Assembly (NCBI RefSeq): GCF_006716645.1
Contig: NZ_VFPL01000001.1
Span: 1,302,001 to 1,366,000, forward strand
DNA: 64,000 bases
Source: Arcticibacter tournemirensis
GTDB taxonomy: Bacteria; Bacteroidota; Bacteroidia; Sphingobacteriales; Sphingobacteriaceae
Direction: 5' to 3'
Shown: positions 9,090 to 16,459 of the stretch, piece by piece
How the letters are laid out: the number at the start of each line of letters is the position of its first letter
Numbering within the stretch: the stretch's first letter is position 1
Notes under the pieces: model-generated
The model's database searches: none
What the model was told of the DNA's origin: nothing
Seen by the model: only the letters and a program-made list of their open reading frames with translations
Translations under genes and position numbers: made by a program

Positions 9090-9629
9090 ATGGAATTAAT
9101 TACTACACCTCTTGAGGGTTGTTATATTATAAAGCCTGCTGTATTTCCTGATCCGCGCGGGTACTTTTTCGAGAGTTTTAATGAACAGCGGTTTAATGAG
9201 AAAACGGGCCTGAATATTCACTTTGTGCAGGATAACCAGTCGATGTCGTCGTATGGTGTTTTGCGGGGTCTTCATTTCCAAAAGGGTGAGCATGCGCAGG
9301 CGAAGCTCGTAAGGGTATTGAAGGGTGAGGTATTGGATGTTGCTGTCGATCTTCGCCGTGGCTCGGCTACTTACGGTCAGCACTATAGTGTTGTATTAAG
9401 CGAGGAGAATAAACTGCAGTTTTTTATTCCGCGTGGTTTTGCTCACGGCTTTGTGGTGCTCTCTGAGCAGGCGGAGTTTTTTTATAAATGCGACAATTAC
9501 TATAACAAGGCGTCGGAAGGCGGTTTACACTACGCCGATCCTGCGTTGAATATCGACTGGCAGGTTCCTGCCGAGCAATTGCTGGTGTCGGATAAAGACC
9601 TTGTGCTGCCGGGTTTAGATTTGTTGTAA
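9090..9629 (+). CDS. rfbC: dTDP-4-dehydrorhamnose 3,5-epimerase
   Basis: 179 aa, full-length RmlC. It epimerises C3 and C5 of dTDP-4-keto-6-deoxyglucose before RfbD. Signature segments are DPRGYFFESFNEQRF, LRGLHFQKG (catalytic His), KLVRVLKGEVLDVAVDLR and IPRGFAHGFVVLSE, with the DNYYN region near the C-terminus. It stands alone with its own promoter, separated from rfbA/rfbD by the Wzi pair, the T9SS protein and hipBA. Its last 15 bp overlap the 3' end of higA on the opposite strand. Confidence 0.96.
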   Translation: MELITTPLEGCYIIKPAVFPDPRGYFFESFNEQRFNEKTGLNIHFVQDNQSMSSYGVLRGLHFQKGEHAQAKLVRVLKGEVLDVAVDLRRGSATYGQHYSVVLSEENKLQFFIPRGFAHGFVVLSEQAEFFYKCDNYYNKASEGGLHYADPALNIDWQVPAEQLLVSDKDLVLPGLDLL

Positions 9630-10001
9630 TATAAAATTACCATCTATCCCCAGTTTCTCATGAAGGGATTTAAGGAAGGGAACATCGGGTTCGCGTTTGC
9701 CGCTTAATATTTGTGATAGTTTTGGTGCACTTATACCCAGCATAGATGCCAGCCCTTTTTGAGTGACTCCAAGTTCTTCTTTTTTCGCCTGTACGACAGA
9801 GCTAATGGTTAAGCGCATTGGCATAACCTTCAATACTTCGTCCTCAAACTTCTCTGCCAATAAGCCAAGCCGCTCCAGTTCATCGGCTTCTTTCTTGCTC
9901 AATGAATGGAACCCTCCTCCATCGGTAGCCTTTTGAATGAAGTTTTCTATCAAAGACATCACCTGATTATACTGCTTTTCGTTCCTGATCCTGTCTATCA
10001 T
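9615..10001 (-). CDS. higA: HigA-family XRE antitoxin
   Basis: 128 aa. The N-terminal half (about 1-65) is helical and acidic, typical of the HigB-binding part. The C-terminal half carries an XRE HTH with GVTQKGLASMLGISAPKLSQ and LSGKREP. Begins 12 nt after higB in the toxin-first order characteristic of higBA. The last codons (ILQQI) are read from the complement of the rfbC terminus: the genes converge and share 15 bp, with no room for a terminator. Confidence 0.9.
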   Translation of the reverse strand: MIDRIRNEKQYNQVMSLIENFIQKATDGGGFHSLSKKEADELERLGLLAEKFEDEVLKVMPMRLTISSVVQAKKEELGVTQKGLASMLGISAPKLSQILSGKREPDVPFLKSLHEKLGIDGNFILQQI

Positions 10002-10013
10002 TAGTTTTTCCTT

Positions 10014-10310
10014 TTATACACGTGAACAATCCGCGATCTTGTCATACTCGGCATGCGTACCGACGAAACGTATGTAGACGGTCCGCTTATCGAAAAAAAT
10101 CATAGCAACTAACCTAAAATCATTGCCCTTGATATTAAATACATAGCGATCATTACCTACAGCGTCCACACTTCCAAATGTGTTTTTGACATCAGAGAAA
10201 TTACGCCAGTCCGATTGTTTTACAATATGAAACCAACTATTCAAGGCTGATTTCGATGTAATATGCTTCTCTGCGAAATTATTAATGATCGTTTTGGCGA
10301 TGATAACCAT
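10014..10310 (-). CDS. higB: HigB-family mRNA interferase toxin
   Basis: 98 aa. HigB_toxin family (RelE-like fold, ribosome-dependent mRNA cleavage) with diagnostic segments SDWRNFSDVKNTFGS, NDRYVFNIKGNDFRLVA and the C-terminal VYIRFVGTHAEYDKI. The ATG at 10310 is chosen because a longer TTG start would overlap the -7 box TATCTTTG. Paired with higA and preceded by a palindrome that is probably its operator. Full length with all conserved segments, so probably functional. Confidence 0.92.
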   Translation of the reverse strand: MVIIAKTIINNFAEKHITSKSALNSWFHIVKQSDWRNFSDVKNTFGSVDAVGNDRYVFNIKGNDFRLVAMIFFDKRTVYIRFVGTHAEYDKIADCSRV

Positions 10311-10315
10311 CAGTA

Positions 10316-10348
10316 CAAAGATAAGCAAAATTTCAAATTTTGAAATTT
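10316..10348 (-). promoter_or_regulatory. higBA promoter and candidate HigA operator palindrome
   Basis: Minus-strand -7 box TATCTTTG at 10316-10323, 5 nt before the higB ATG. Directly upstream is a perfect 10-bp inverted repeat, AAATTTCAAA (10328-10337) and TTTGAAATTT (10339-10348), with a 1-nt centre. It occupies the -33 region, where a repressor would block polymerase. Confidence 0.65.
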
Positions 10349-10409
10349 ATTTAGATATATGAAAGCGGGGCAAGGATAAGGTGTTGCCTGAATTAGAAGC
10401 ATTGGTTTG

Positions 10410-10459
10410 AAAAAGTCATACTATTTTATAGCCATATGTTAAAAATAGTATGACTTTTT
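10410..10459. terminator. Intrinsic terminator downstream of manC
   Basis: Perfect 18-bp stem (10410-10427 with 10442-10459), 14-nt loop, oligo-T on the minus-strand exit and also T-rich on the + side. Ends the manC transcript before the higBA promoter. Confidence 0.85.
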
Positions 10460-10471
10460 TCGATCAGAGTT

Positions 10472-11554
10472 CTAAGCGAAATCTTCGCCAAAGGTTGATT
10501 TGACGTCGGCTACAACCTGTTTTACTTCCTGCTCGCTGTTGCGGGGGACGATCATCAGTGTGTTGTTAGACTCTGCAATAATATAATCTTTCAGTCCTTT
10601 TACTACGATTTTTTTGCCTGCCGGGAGGTTGATCATGCAGCCGCTGCTGTTATAGAGTATAGCGCTGCCGGAGGGAACCACTACGTTTTCATGCTCGTCT
10701 TTTTGGGCAAGAGTATAGAGGGATGCCCAGGTGCCGAGATCTGACCAGCCGAACTCTACCGGAAGTACATACACGTTATCGGCCTGCTCCATGATGCCAT
10801 AATCGATGGAGATGTTCTGGCACTGTCCGTAGTTTTGGGTTAGAAATTCGGCTTCTTCGGGGGTGTTATATATTTCTTTTGCATCCTCAAACAAGGAATT
10901 CATTTCGGGAAGATGCTGATCAAATGCTTTTAGCACTTCAGCGGCGCTCCAAATGAAGATCCCCGCATTCCACAGGTACTCTCCGCTTCCCAGAAATGCT
11001 TCGGCGCGTTCTTTATCGGGCTTCTCTGTAAACTGCTGCACTTTACGGAATCCGTTTCCCAGCAGATGGTCGCTGAAGCGAATGTATCCATAGCCTGTAT
11101 CTGGCCGGGATGGCTGAATGCCCAGTGTAATGAGGCAGTTGTTCTCGCTCGCCGTTTGCAGTGCGTTGCTTACGTCTTTTGTAAACTGTGAGGTATTGAG
11201 TATGAGATGGTCGGATGGTGCCACTACTATCGCTGCTTCGGGATCGAGAGCGGCAATCTTGTGGCAGGCATAGGCGATGCAGGGCGCGGTGTTGCGCATT
11301 ACCGGCTCGCACAGTACCTGGTGGTACTGAATTCCTTTTAGTTGTTCTTTTACCAGCTCCCTGTATTTCTCGTTAGTGAGAATGTAGATATTTTCTTCGG
11401 GTACGATGTCTTTAAAACGCTGATAAGTAGCCTGGATGAGGCTCGTGCCGGTACCGGCAATGTCGATAAATTGTTTGGGATAAGAAGTGCGGCTTACGGG
11501 CCAGAAACGGCTGCCTACTCCTCCGGCCATAATAACTGCGTAGTAATTGTTCAT
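10472..11554 (-). CDS. manC: Mannose-1-phosphate guanylyltransferase
   Basis: 360 aa from the ATG at 11554. The longer in-frame extension runs through a heptad repeat and is not protein-like. Makes GDP-mannose from mannose-1-phosphate and GTP for glycan synthesis. N-terminal signature IMAGGVGSRFWPVSR with YPKQF, then EPVMRNTAPCIAYA, VVAPSDHLI and FTEKPDKERA. It ends soon after the nucleotidyltransferase and beta-helix parts and lacks the phosphomannose isomerase domain of bifunctional enzymes. Monocistronic, with a strong terminator. Confidence 0.94.
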   Translation of the reverse strand: MNNYYAVIMAGGVGSRFWPVSRTSYPKQFIDIAGTGTSLIQATYQRFKDIVPEENIYILTNEKYRELVKEQLKGIQYHQVLCEPVMRNTAPCIAYACHKIAALDPEAAIVVAPSDHLILNTSQFTKDVSNALQTASENNCLITLGIQPSRPDTGYGYIRFSDHLLGNGFRKVQQFTEKPDKERAEAFLGSGEYLWNAGIFIWSAAEVLKAFDQHLPEMNSLFEDAKEIYNTPEEAEFLTQNYGQCQNISIDYGIMEQADNVYVLPVEFGWSDLGTWASLYTLAQKDEHENVVVPSGSAILYNSSGCMINLPAGKKIVVKGLKDYIIAESNNTLMIVPRNSEQEVKQVVADVKSTFGEDFA

Positions 11555-11557
11555 TGG

Positions 11558-11592
11558 GTTGTGAGTTGTATGTGGTGAGTTGCGAGTGTTAA
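11558..11592. repeat. Heptad tandem repeat, 5 units (GTTGTGA type), upstream of manC
   Basis: gttgtga, gttgtat, gtggtga, gttgcga, gtgttaa in exact phase, starting 3 nt before the manC ATG. Confidence 0.75.
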
Positions 11593-11717
11593 TAAAGCGA
11601 TAAAGATAGTGATATTGGTAATGAAAATGAGGTACTAGTGTTATTTTTTTATTAAATAATCGTAAGGTATGAACATTTATCATAAAATATTGTTTAATTT
11701 TACAAAAATCTAAAACT

Positions 11718-11927
11718 ATGAGTACCATTACAGGATTTAACGCAGGTGGAAATACCTATAACTCCATGGCTGATAACAGCCCCCTGCATATGTGCCCGAA
11801 GTGTCAGGGTTATACCGATAAGAGGATTGCAAATTCGAAGTTGGTGAACAAGATGTTTTTCTGGATGTCGCTTCGTAAGTACCAGTGCCAGCATTGCGAC
11901 CACAGGTTCTACATCCTGGCCCGTTAA
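11718..11927 (+). CDS. Small zinc-ribbon protein
   Basis: 69 aa, function unknown. Two CxxC knuckles, CPKCQG (res ~26-31) and CQHCDHRF, separated by 30 residues with a basic hydrophobic middle (KMFFWMSLRKY), are typical of a treble-clef or zinc-ribbon fold. A similar protein is encoded at 17047-17247: same CPxC...RKYxCxxCxHxFF layout. A weak -7 box TAATTTTA at 11695-11702 precedes it. Divergent from manC. Could bind nucleic acid or a protein partner; this is not shown. Confidence 0.7.
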   Translation: MSTITGFNAGGNTYNSMADNSPLHMCPKCQGYTDKRIANSKLVNKMFFWMSLRKYQCQHCDHRFYILAR

Positions 11928-12000
11928 GGTTAATAAATCGTTTCTTATTTATTAATTTATCTCATTATTTTTTACCTTTCCACACTTTTTTACGTAGTGC

Positions 12001-13980
12001 TTGGAAAGACAGATTTTTAAGGGCTTAAGAGGCCTTGGCCAGAATATTTACATTTCGCTGCTGCTTAAGCTGCTTTTGGTTGCGGCGCTTTATACAGTTT
12101 GCCGCATAGCTTATTACCTGTTTAATACTTCATTGTTCCCGGCAATTGATGCCGGGGCGTTCCTGCTGATCCTGGCAGGGGGGCTGAAGTTTGACATCAG
12201 CGCCATACTTTATACCAATTCGCTGTATATCGCCAGCCAGATCATTCCTTTTAAATTCAGACATCATCCCCTCTATCAGAAGATTACTGCGGGGATCTTT
12301 TATGTGGTGAACGGACTGGCCCTGGTGGCTAATATTGCCGACATTGCTTATTATCCCTTCACCCTGAAACGTACTACCTTCACCGTGTTTTCGCAGTTTT
12401 CGGGCGAGCAGAACCGGCTGAGGCTCTTATCCCGGTTTTTGTTCGACTACTGGTATCTGCTGCTGCTGCTGGTTGTGTTGGTAATGGCCATGGTATGGCT
12501 CTATAAACGAATCGGGAAGCATAAGGTTACTTTCAGGAATCCGGTTGCTTATTACCTGAGCTCTTTGCTGATGATTCCGGTAGTGGCTGGTTTGTTTATC
12601 GCTGGTGCAAGGGGTGGCTTCAGGCATAGCACACGCCCTATTACGCTGAGTAACGCCGGCGAATATGTTGAGAACCCGGCCGAGCAGAACATTGTGTTGA
12701 ATACTCCTTTCGCCCTGCTGCGGACGATAAAGACGAAGTCGTTAAAGAAAGAGCAGTTTTTTTCGCAGCAGCAGCTGGATTCGTTGTATAATCCGCTTAA
12801 GGCTCCGGATAGTAGTGCGGCGCCTTTTATTAAAAAGAATGTAGTGGTGATCCTGCTGGAGAGTTTCAGCCGTGAATATCTCGGCGGCTTTAACCGTGAC
12901 CTTGAAGGGGGGAAATACAAGGGATATACTCCTTTTCTGGATTCGCTGATGGAGCGCAGCCTGGTGTTTACCAACGCCTATGCGAATGGCCGTAAATCGA
13001 TCGAGGGCCTTCCTTCGGTGCTGGCCAGTATCCCCGGAATACAGGAGCCTTTTGTGCTTTCTGACTATTCGTATAACCGGATTAACAGCTTCGGTAACCT
13101 GCTGTCGGCAGAGGGCTATCATACATCGTTTTTTCACGGCGCCCCCAATGGCTCCATGGGCTTCAGCTCTTTTGTGAAGATGGCCGGGATCAAAAATTAT
13201 TACGGCATGACGGAGTATGATAACGATGACGACTTTGATGGTATGTGGGGGATATGGGATGAGCCTTTTATGCAGTTCTGGGCACAGAACCTGAACCGCT
13301 TTAAACAGCCTTTCTTCAGCGCTCTGTTTTCGGTATCATCGCATCATCCTTTTAAGATCCCTGAGAAGTATGAGGGTCGCTTCCCTGAGGGTACCTTGCC
13401 CGTGCACCGTGGCGTAGGGTATACGGATTTTTCGCTGAAGCAGTTTTTTAAAACGGCGTCGCGTATGCCCTGGTATCGCAATACCCTCTTCGTTATTACT
13501 GCAGACCACTCTTCTGTGGCCTGGCATGAGGAATATAAAACTTCGCTTGGGGCTTATGCTGTTCCGATTATGATTTACGATCCTTCAGGGGATCTGAAAG
13601 GACGGAATGATCAACCCGTGCAACAGGCGGATATTCTGCCTACTGTGCTGAATTACCTGCATTACAAAAAGCCCTATTTTGCTTTTGGCAACGATATGAT
13701 TCGTTATTCGGATGACCACCCGGTTATACACTTTACGGATGGCCTGTACCAGATCATTATGGGAGACTTTGTCCTGATGTTCGATGGAGAGAAATCGGTG
13801 GAAATGTACAATTATCGCAGCGACCGGCTGCTGTCCCGTAATATTATTAACACCGGCGACCCGATGCAGAATAAGCTTGAAATGCACGTAAAGGCTTTTA
13901 TTCAGCAGTATAATGCTCATATGATCGATAATACGTTAACCGTAAATCATAATTCATCACTCAAAATTCATAATCCCTAA
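12001..13980 (+). CDS. LTA synthase-like phosphoglycerol/phosphoethanolamine transferase
   Basis: 659 aa membrane enzyme of the alkaline phosphatase/sulfatase superfamily. Five N-terminal transmembrane helices (within residues ~15-205), then a large periplasmic catalytic domain. Catalytic features: VVVILLESFS (metal-binding Glu), ANGRKSIEGLPS with Ser333 where LtaS has the nucleophile Thr, FHGAPNGSMGF, SSHHPF and ITADHSS (Asp502, His503). Starts at TTG 12001 because an in-frame TAG lies two codons upstream. Gram-negative relatives transfer phosphoglycerol or phosphoethanolamine to periplasmic glycans or lipids; the substrate here is unknown. The C-terminal tail is encoded by a heptad repeat. 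Confidence 0.85.
   Translation: MERQIFKGLRGLGQNIYISLLLKLLLVAALYTVCRIAYYLFNTSLFPAIDAGAFLLILAGGLKFDISAILYTNSLYIASQIIPFKFRHHPLYQKITAGIFYVVNGLALVANIADIAYYPFTLKRTTFTVFSQFSGEQNRLRLLSRFLFDYWYLLLLLVVLVMAMVWLYKRIGKHKVTFRNPVAYYLSSLLMIPVVAGLFIAGARGGFRHSTRPITLSNAGEYVENPAEQNIVLNTPFALLRTIKTKSLKKEQFFSQQQLDSLYNPLKAPDSSAAPFIKKNVVVILLESFSREYLGGFNRDLEGGKYKGYTPFLDSLMERSLVFTNAYANGRKSIEGLPSVLASIPGIQEPFVLSDYSYNRINSFGNLLSAEGYHTSFFHGAPNGSMGFSSFVKMAGIKNYYGMTEYDNDDDFDGMWGIWDEPFMQFWAQNLNRFKQPFFSALFSVSSHHPFKIPEKYEGRFPEGTLPVHRGVGYTDFSLKQFFKTASRMPWYRNTLFVITADHSSVAWHEEYKTSLGAYAVPIMIYDPSGDLKGRNDQPVQQADILPTVLNYLHYKKPYFAFGNDMIRYSDDHPVIHFTDGLYQIIMGDFVLMFDGEKSVEMYNYRSDRLLSRNIINTGDPMQNKLEMHVKAFIQQYNAHMIDNTLTVNHNSSLKIHNP
13945..13979. 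repeat. Heptad repeat forming the 3' end of the LTA synthase-like gene
   Basis: aatcata, attcatc, actcaaa, attcata, atcccta in phase. Read in frame it encodes the final NHNSSLKIHNP and the stop, a tail without conserved structure. Confidence 0.65.
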
Positions 13981-14090
13981 CACGCCTTCATTTTTATGGC
14001 AACTTTTTTTTATATGGCGTAACATTTGTTGTTGGTTTAACGTTAAAATACTGTTACTAACGTAATTATTAACCATTTAAAACAAGCCCC

Positions 14091-14189
14091 ATGACATCTG
14101 TTATCATATTAATTACTGTTACATATATCTGGTTGTACGAGGAGCTGATGCATGCATGGCCTGACCCTGAAGAGGAAGAGGAGTTCTGA
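14091..14189 (+). CDS. Candidate 32-aa small membrane peptide
   Basis: An ATG-to-TGA frame encodes a short peptide starting MTSVIILITVTYIWLY, a likely single membrane helix, followed by EELMHAWPD and a strongly acidic tail ending PEEEEEF. The hydrophobic-then-acidic pattern is non-random and resembles bacterial small membrane proteins. A palindrome TTAACGTTAA (14037-14046) lies upstream. No Shine-Dalgarno is evident, which is usual here. It lies 110 bp after the LTA synthase-like gene and is followed at once by a heptad repeat. Function unknown; expression unproven. Confidence 0.5.
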   Translation: MTSVIILITVTYIWLYEELMHAWPDPEEEEEF

Positions 14190-14194
14190 CGGGA

Positions 14195-14460
14195 GTTGAA
14201 GGTTCAGAGTTGAAAGTTGAGGGTTCTCGGATGAAAGTACTTAATAGCGGAAAGCCATTGAGAGTTGAAGGTTCAGGGTTGAAAGTTGAAGGCCCCTTAA
14301 AGCTAATTGCCCACAGCTAATCGCCTTTAAAGCGAAAAGCAGAAAGGTTAAAGCAAATTGCCCAACGCTAATAGCCAATAGCCAATAGCAATATTTGATA
14401 GCTTTTTTAAAGTTTAAAGCGTTAAGTTTAAGGCTGACTGCTTATATCTGATAGCTGTTT
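14195..14460. repeat. Composite heptad repeat region
   Basis: Starts with five exact units (gttgaag, gttcaga, gttgaaa, gttgagg, gttctcg) and continues with a second GTTGAAA block near 14260-14292, then AGCTAAT/ATAGCCA/AAAGC words to about 14460. No coding potential is seen. It fills much of the 0.9 kb gene-poor stretch 13981-14891. Confidence 0.6.
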
Positions 14461-14477
14461 TTATAGTATTCCTACTA

Positions 14478-14508
14478 TTGATAATCCCTAATGCACTCGC
14501 TAAGTTTG
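14478..14508 (+). promoter_or_regulatory. Promoter of candidate ncRNA: TTG - 20 bp - TAAGTTTG
   Basis: -33 TTG at 14478-14480 and an exact -7 TAnnTTTG box at 14501-14508. Places the transcription start near 14513, at the foot of the first hairpin. Confidence 0.6.
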
Positions 14509-14512
14509 GTGA

Positions 14513-14648
14513 TGGAAAAGCAAGCAGGATGAAACCTGTTTGTTCTTCCTATATAAATTAACGCTATCAGAGTTTATAGGCGCTTGTTGTTTACACAACG
14601 AGCGCTGTTAGGCTCACCTGGCAGGGCAAAGGAGTTTTGCCCTTTCTT
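14513..14648 (+). ncRNA. Candidate structured small RNA with own promoter and terminator
   Basis: About 135 nt with no plausible reading frame but consecutive stems. P1: 14514-14528 with 14535-14549, 15 positions with one A-C mismatch and two G-U, loop ATGAAA. P2: TATAAA 14552-14557 with 14573-14578. P3: 14580-14590 with 14595-14605, 11 pairs with one wobble, TTAC tetraloop. P4: GGGCAAA 14624-14630 with 14636-14642, followed by TTTCTT, an intrinsic terminator. A consensus promoter sits the right distance upstream. I do not recognise it as 6S, SRP RNA, tmRNA or RNase P RNA. Confidence 0.5.
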
Positions 14649-14891
14649 ACTTATCAAAATGAAATATGACCTGATATCATAAATAGATTATAACTGAAGT
14701 AGGTTGGTTTTGACGCAGAAAATTTGCTGGTTCTGTCCCGAATTTTGACAGCGGAGCCCCGAAAACTGACAATTTATCCTGAAAGCTGGTTTGACGTTTC
14801 CTAACTTAATGGTTTTATATTATCTTGCATTTACTGTAAAGGCTTACAGGTTAGTAGAATTGAGCTTTGAAATTCTAAATGTAAGATTTCT

Positions 14892-15080
14892 ATGAAAAAT
14901 ACAACGAAGATAATAATCGTCGCCCTCTCAGTTTTATGCATACTCTCTATCAGACTAAATGTAAGTACCTTAGCAACTATTAAAAGGTTGAAGGCCGATC
15001 AGCAAAACAAGGCAGATTCTATTCGGATCTTGAAAAGACAGATCGCCAATCTGAAATTTAGCTTAGGAGGACAGGAATAA
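14892..15080 (+). CDS. Small membrane-anchored coiled-coil protein
   Basis: 62 aa. One N-terminal hydrophobic helix (residues ~7-26, IIIVALSVLCILSI) followed by a charged helical stretch with heptad-like hydrophobics (IKRLKADQQNKADSIRILKRQIANLKF), probably a coiled coil. Function unknown. It ends 37 nt before the response regulator and may be co-transcribed with it, as a membrane partner. The downstream half of the gap before it (14650-14891) shows no feature beyond a weak TATCTTGC box at about 14821. Confidence 0.55.
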   Translation: MKNTTKIIIVALSVLCILSIRLNVSTLATIKRLKADQQNKADSIRILKRQIANLKFSLGGQE

Positions 15081-15117
15081 GAATTTTAATGAAAGTTATT
15101 GAACATACCGGTGTGCA

Positions 15118-15840
15118 ATGCGTAATATAAAATCGAAAGTAATACGTTTTGCCATCGCCGATAGCGATCCCGTATTCAGACAAGTATTGGTGTCGTATTT
15201 ATGTGCTTCTTTAGAGCGAAAAGTGATCTTTTGCGCTTCAAACGGCAGGGAGCTTTTTGAGAAAACCAAAATGCTGGGCACAGATATACTGATCGTCAAT
15301 TTGTTTATGCCGGTATTAAATGGTATAGAAAGTGTTCAGCTGATCAGAAAGCTTAATAAGAACGTAAAAATTCTCGCTGTGAGTTCTGTTTTTCAGCCAG
15401 AGCTTTTGCCCTTGCTGCAGCGCTATGGAGTTAGTGGTTATTGCTCGAAAAGTGTTCGGGACATACTTCATGCATTTACGCAAATAACGAATGGCTCTTT
15501 TTTCTTCGAGGAGCATTATTTCGACCAGTGGAAAGCCAGCGAGCTCATTCTCGAAGTGAATAAAGCTGAGATGTTTATCGAAAAACTAAGTCCGGCGGAA
15601 GTTAAGATCGTTGTGCTTTGCTGCCAGGGCATGAGTAACCGGGAAATAGCCGGGAAGCTTCATTTTAGCATACGGACGGTTGATACCTACCTCTCGAAAA
15701 TATTTACTAAACTCGACATTAAAAGCAGGCATGAACTTGTGAAACTTGCCTATGACAACGGAATCTGCCGGTTGATATGCTCGCATAGTGAGAAAGGTTA
15801 TTGTGAATTGGACAGTCCGTTTTTACTGGAGCACGCCTGA
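15118..15840 (+). CDS. NarL/LuxR-type response regulator with degenerate receiver
   Basis: 240 aa: receiver fold (about 9-130) plus C-terminal LuxR HTH (about 168-228, LSPAEVKIVVLCCQGMSNREIAGKL). The phospho-acceptor Asp is replaced: ILIVNLFMPVLNG has Asn61 in the DxxMPxxNG motif (codon AAT). The acidic pair is also altered (IADSDP where ADDHP is usual). The Ser/Thr (AVSS) and Lys (CSKS) positions remain. It is therefore probably not switched by aspartyl phosphorylation and may act constitutively or by another signal. No full histidine kinase adjoins it. A small membrane coiled-coil gene lies just upstream. Confidence 0.88.
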   Translation: MRNIKSKVIRFAIADSDPVFRQVLVSYLCASLERKVIFCASNGRELFEKTKMLGTDILIVNLFMPVLNGIESVQLIRKLNKNVKILAVSSVFQPELLPLLQRYGVSGYCSKSVRDILHAFTQITNGSFFFEEHYFDQWKASELILEVNKAEMFIEKLSPAEVKIVVLCCQGMSNREIAGKLHFSIRTVDTYLSKIFTKLDIKSRHELVKLAYDNGICRLICSHSEKGYCELDSPFLLEHA

Positions 15841-16070
15841 ATCTCAATCGGCGGAAAGATTACGATTAAATGTATTGAATGATTAGGTAATATTCCAATA
15901 ATAATATATTATTGTGAAATTATAATCGTCCTGTGGCTTGAGTTGCAGGGTGGTTTTAGGTATATACTCCTGCTTATATTGCAAATCTGCAGGGTTGTAA
16001 TTTGCGATTATCGCTGTTTGACAATCTTTCATTTAAATTAAAGCTGTTTAATAGACAGATAGGAGGTCTT

Positions 16071-16397
16071 ATGCCATTAAAAGAGTTATTGCTTAATAGT
16101 TCCAGTTTTACGGAACTTCTGAAACAACATTCTATCAATCCTGCTGATTTTACAATAAAGGACGAAGGTTTTATTATTTCAGATAAGTTGCTTTCCAAGG
16201 AGGACGTTTTTAAAGAAATGATCCTGATTGAGGGCCACAACGAAAGCGGGCGCATTAATCTGATCGGGACAATATATTGTAACTTTGTGAAGAATATTGC
16301 CGTATTCGAGCTTGAATCTGCAGAGCGGGTTAAAGAGGATACCGCGAATGCCCTGAACCGGGAATCGGGTGAAGGCGGAGCCGATCGGGAGGGGTGA
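16071..16397 (+). CDS. Hypothetical protein, 108 aa
   Basis: I chose the ATG at 16071 because AGGAGG sits at 16061-16066, a strong Shine-Dalgarno that is rare in this window; an upstream in-frame TTG has none. Soluble, mixed alpha/beta composition with an acidic, Gly/Glu-rich tail (NRESGEGGADREG). No family recognised. It is followed after 62 nt by another hypothetical protein; the two may form an operon. The 230 bp before it (15841-16070) holds only a small A+T-rich hairpin (15896-15914). Confidence 0.6.
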   Translation: MPLKELLLNSSSFTELLKQHSINPADFTIKDEGFIISDKLLSKEDVFKEMILIEGHNESGRINLIGTIYCNFVKNIAVFELESAERVKEDTANALNRESGEGGADREG

Positions 16398-16459
16398 CTG
16401 GTTCTTTTAAAACCAAAGGCGTTATATTATCGTTAATAGTAACATATATAAACTTTAAA

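Noticed and set aside
11555-11728. N-terminal extension of ManC
   Set aside because: Low-complexity translation of intergenic repeat DNA; the conserved start is MNNYYAVIMAGG at 11554.
14720-14800. Insertion-sequence remnant (two TGACA-containing segments in opposite context near 14750 and 14768)
   Set aside because: No terminal inverted repeats, target duplication or transposase fragment could be found in either strand.
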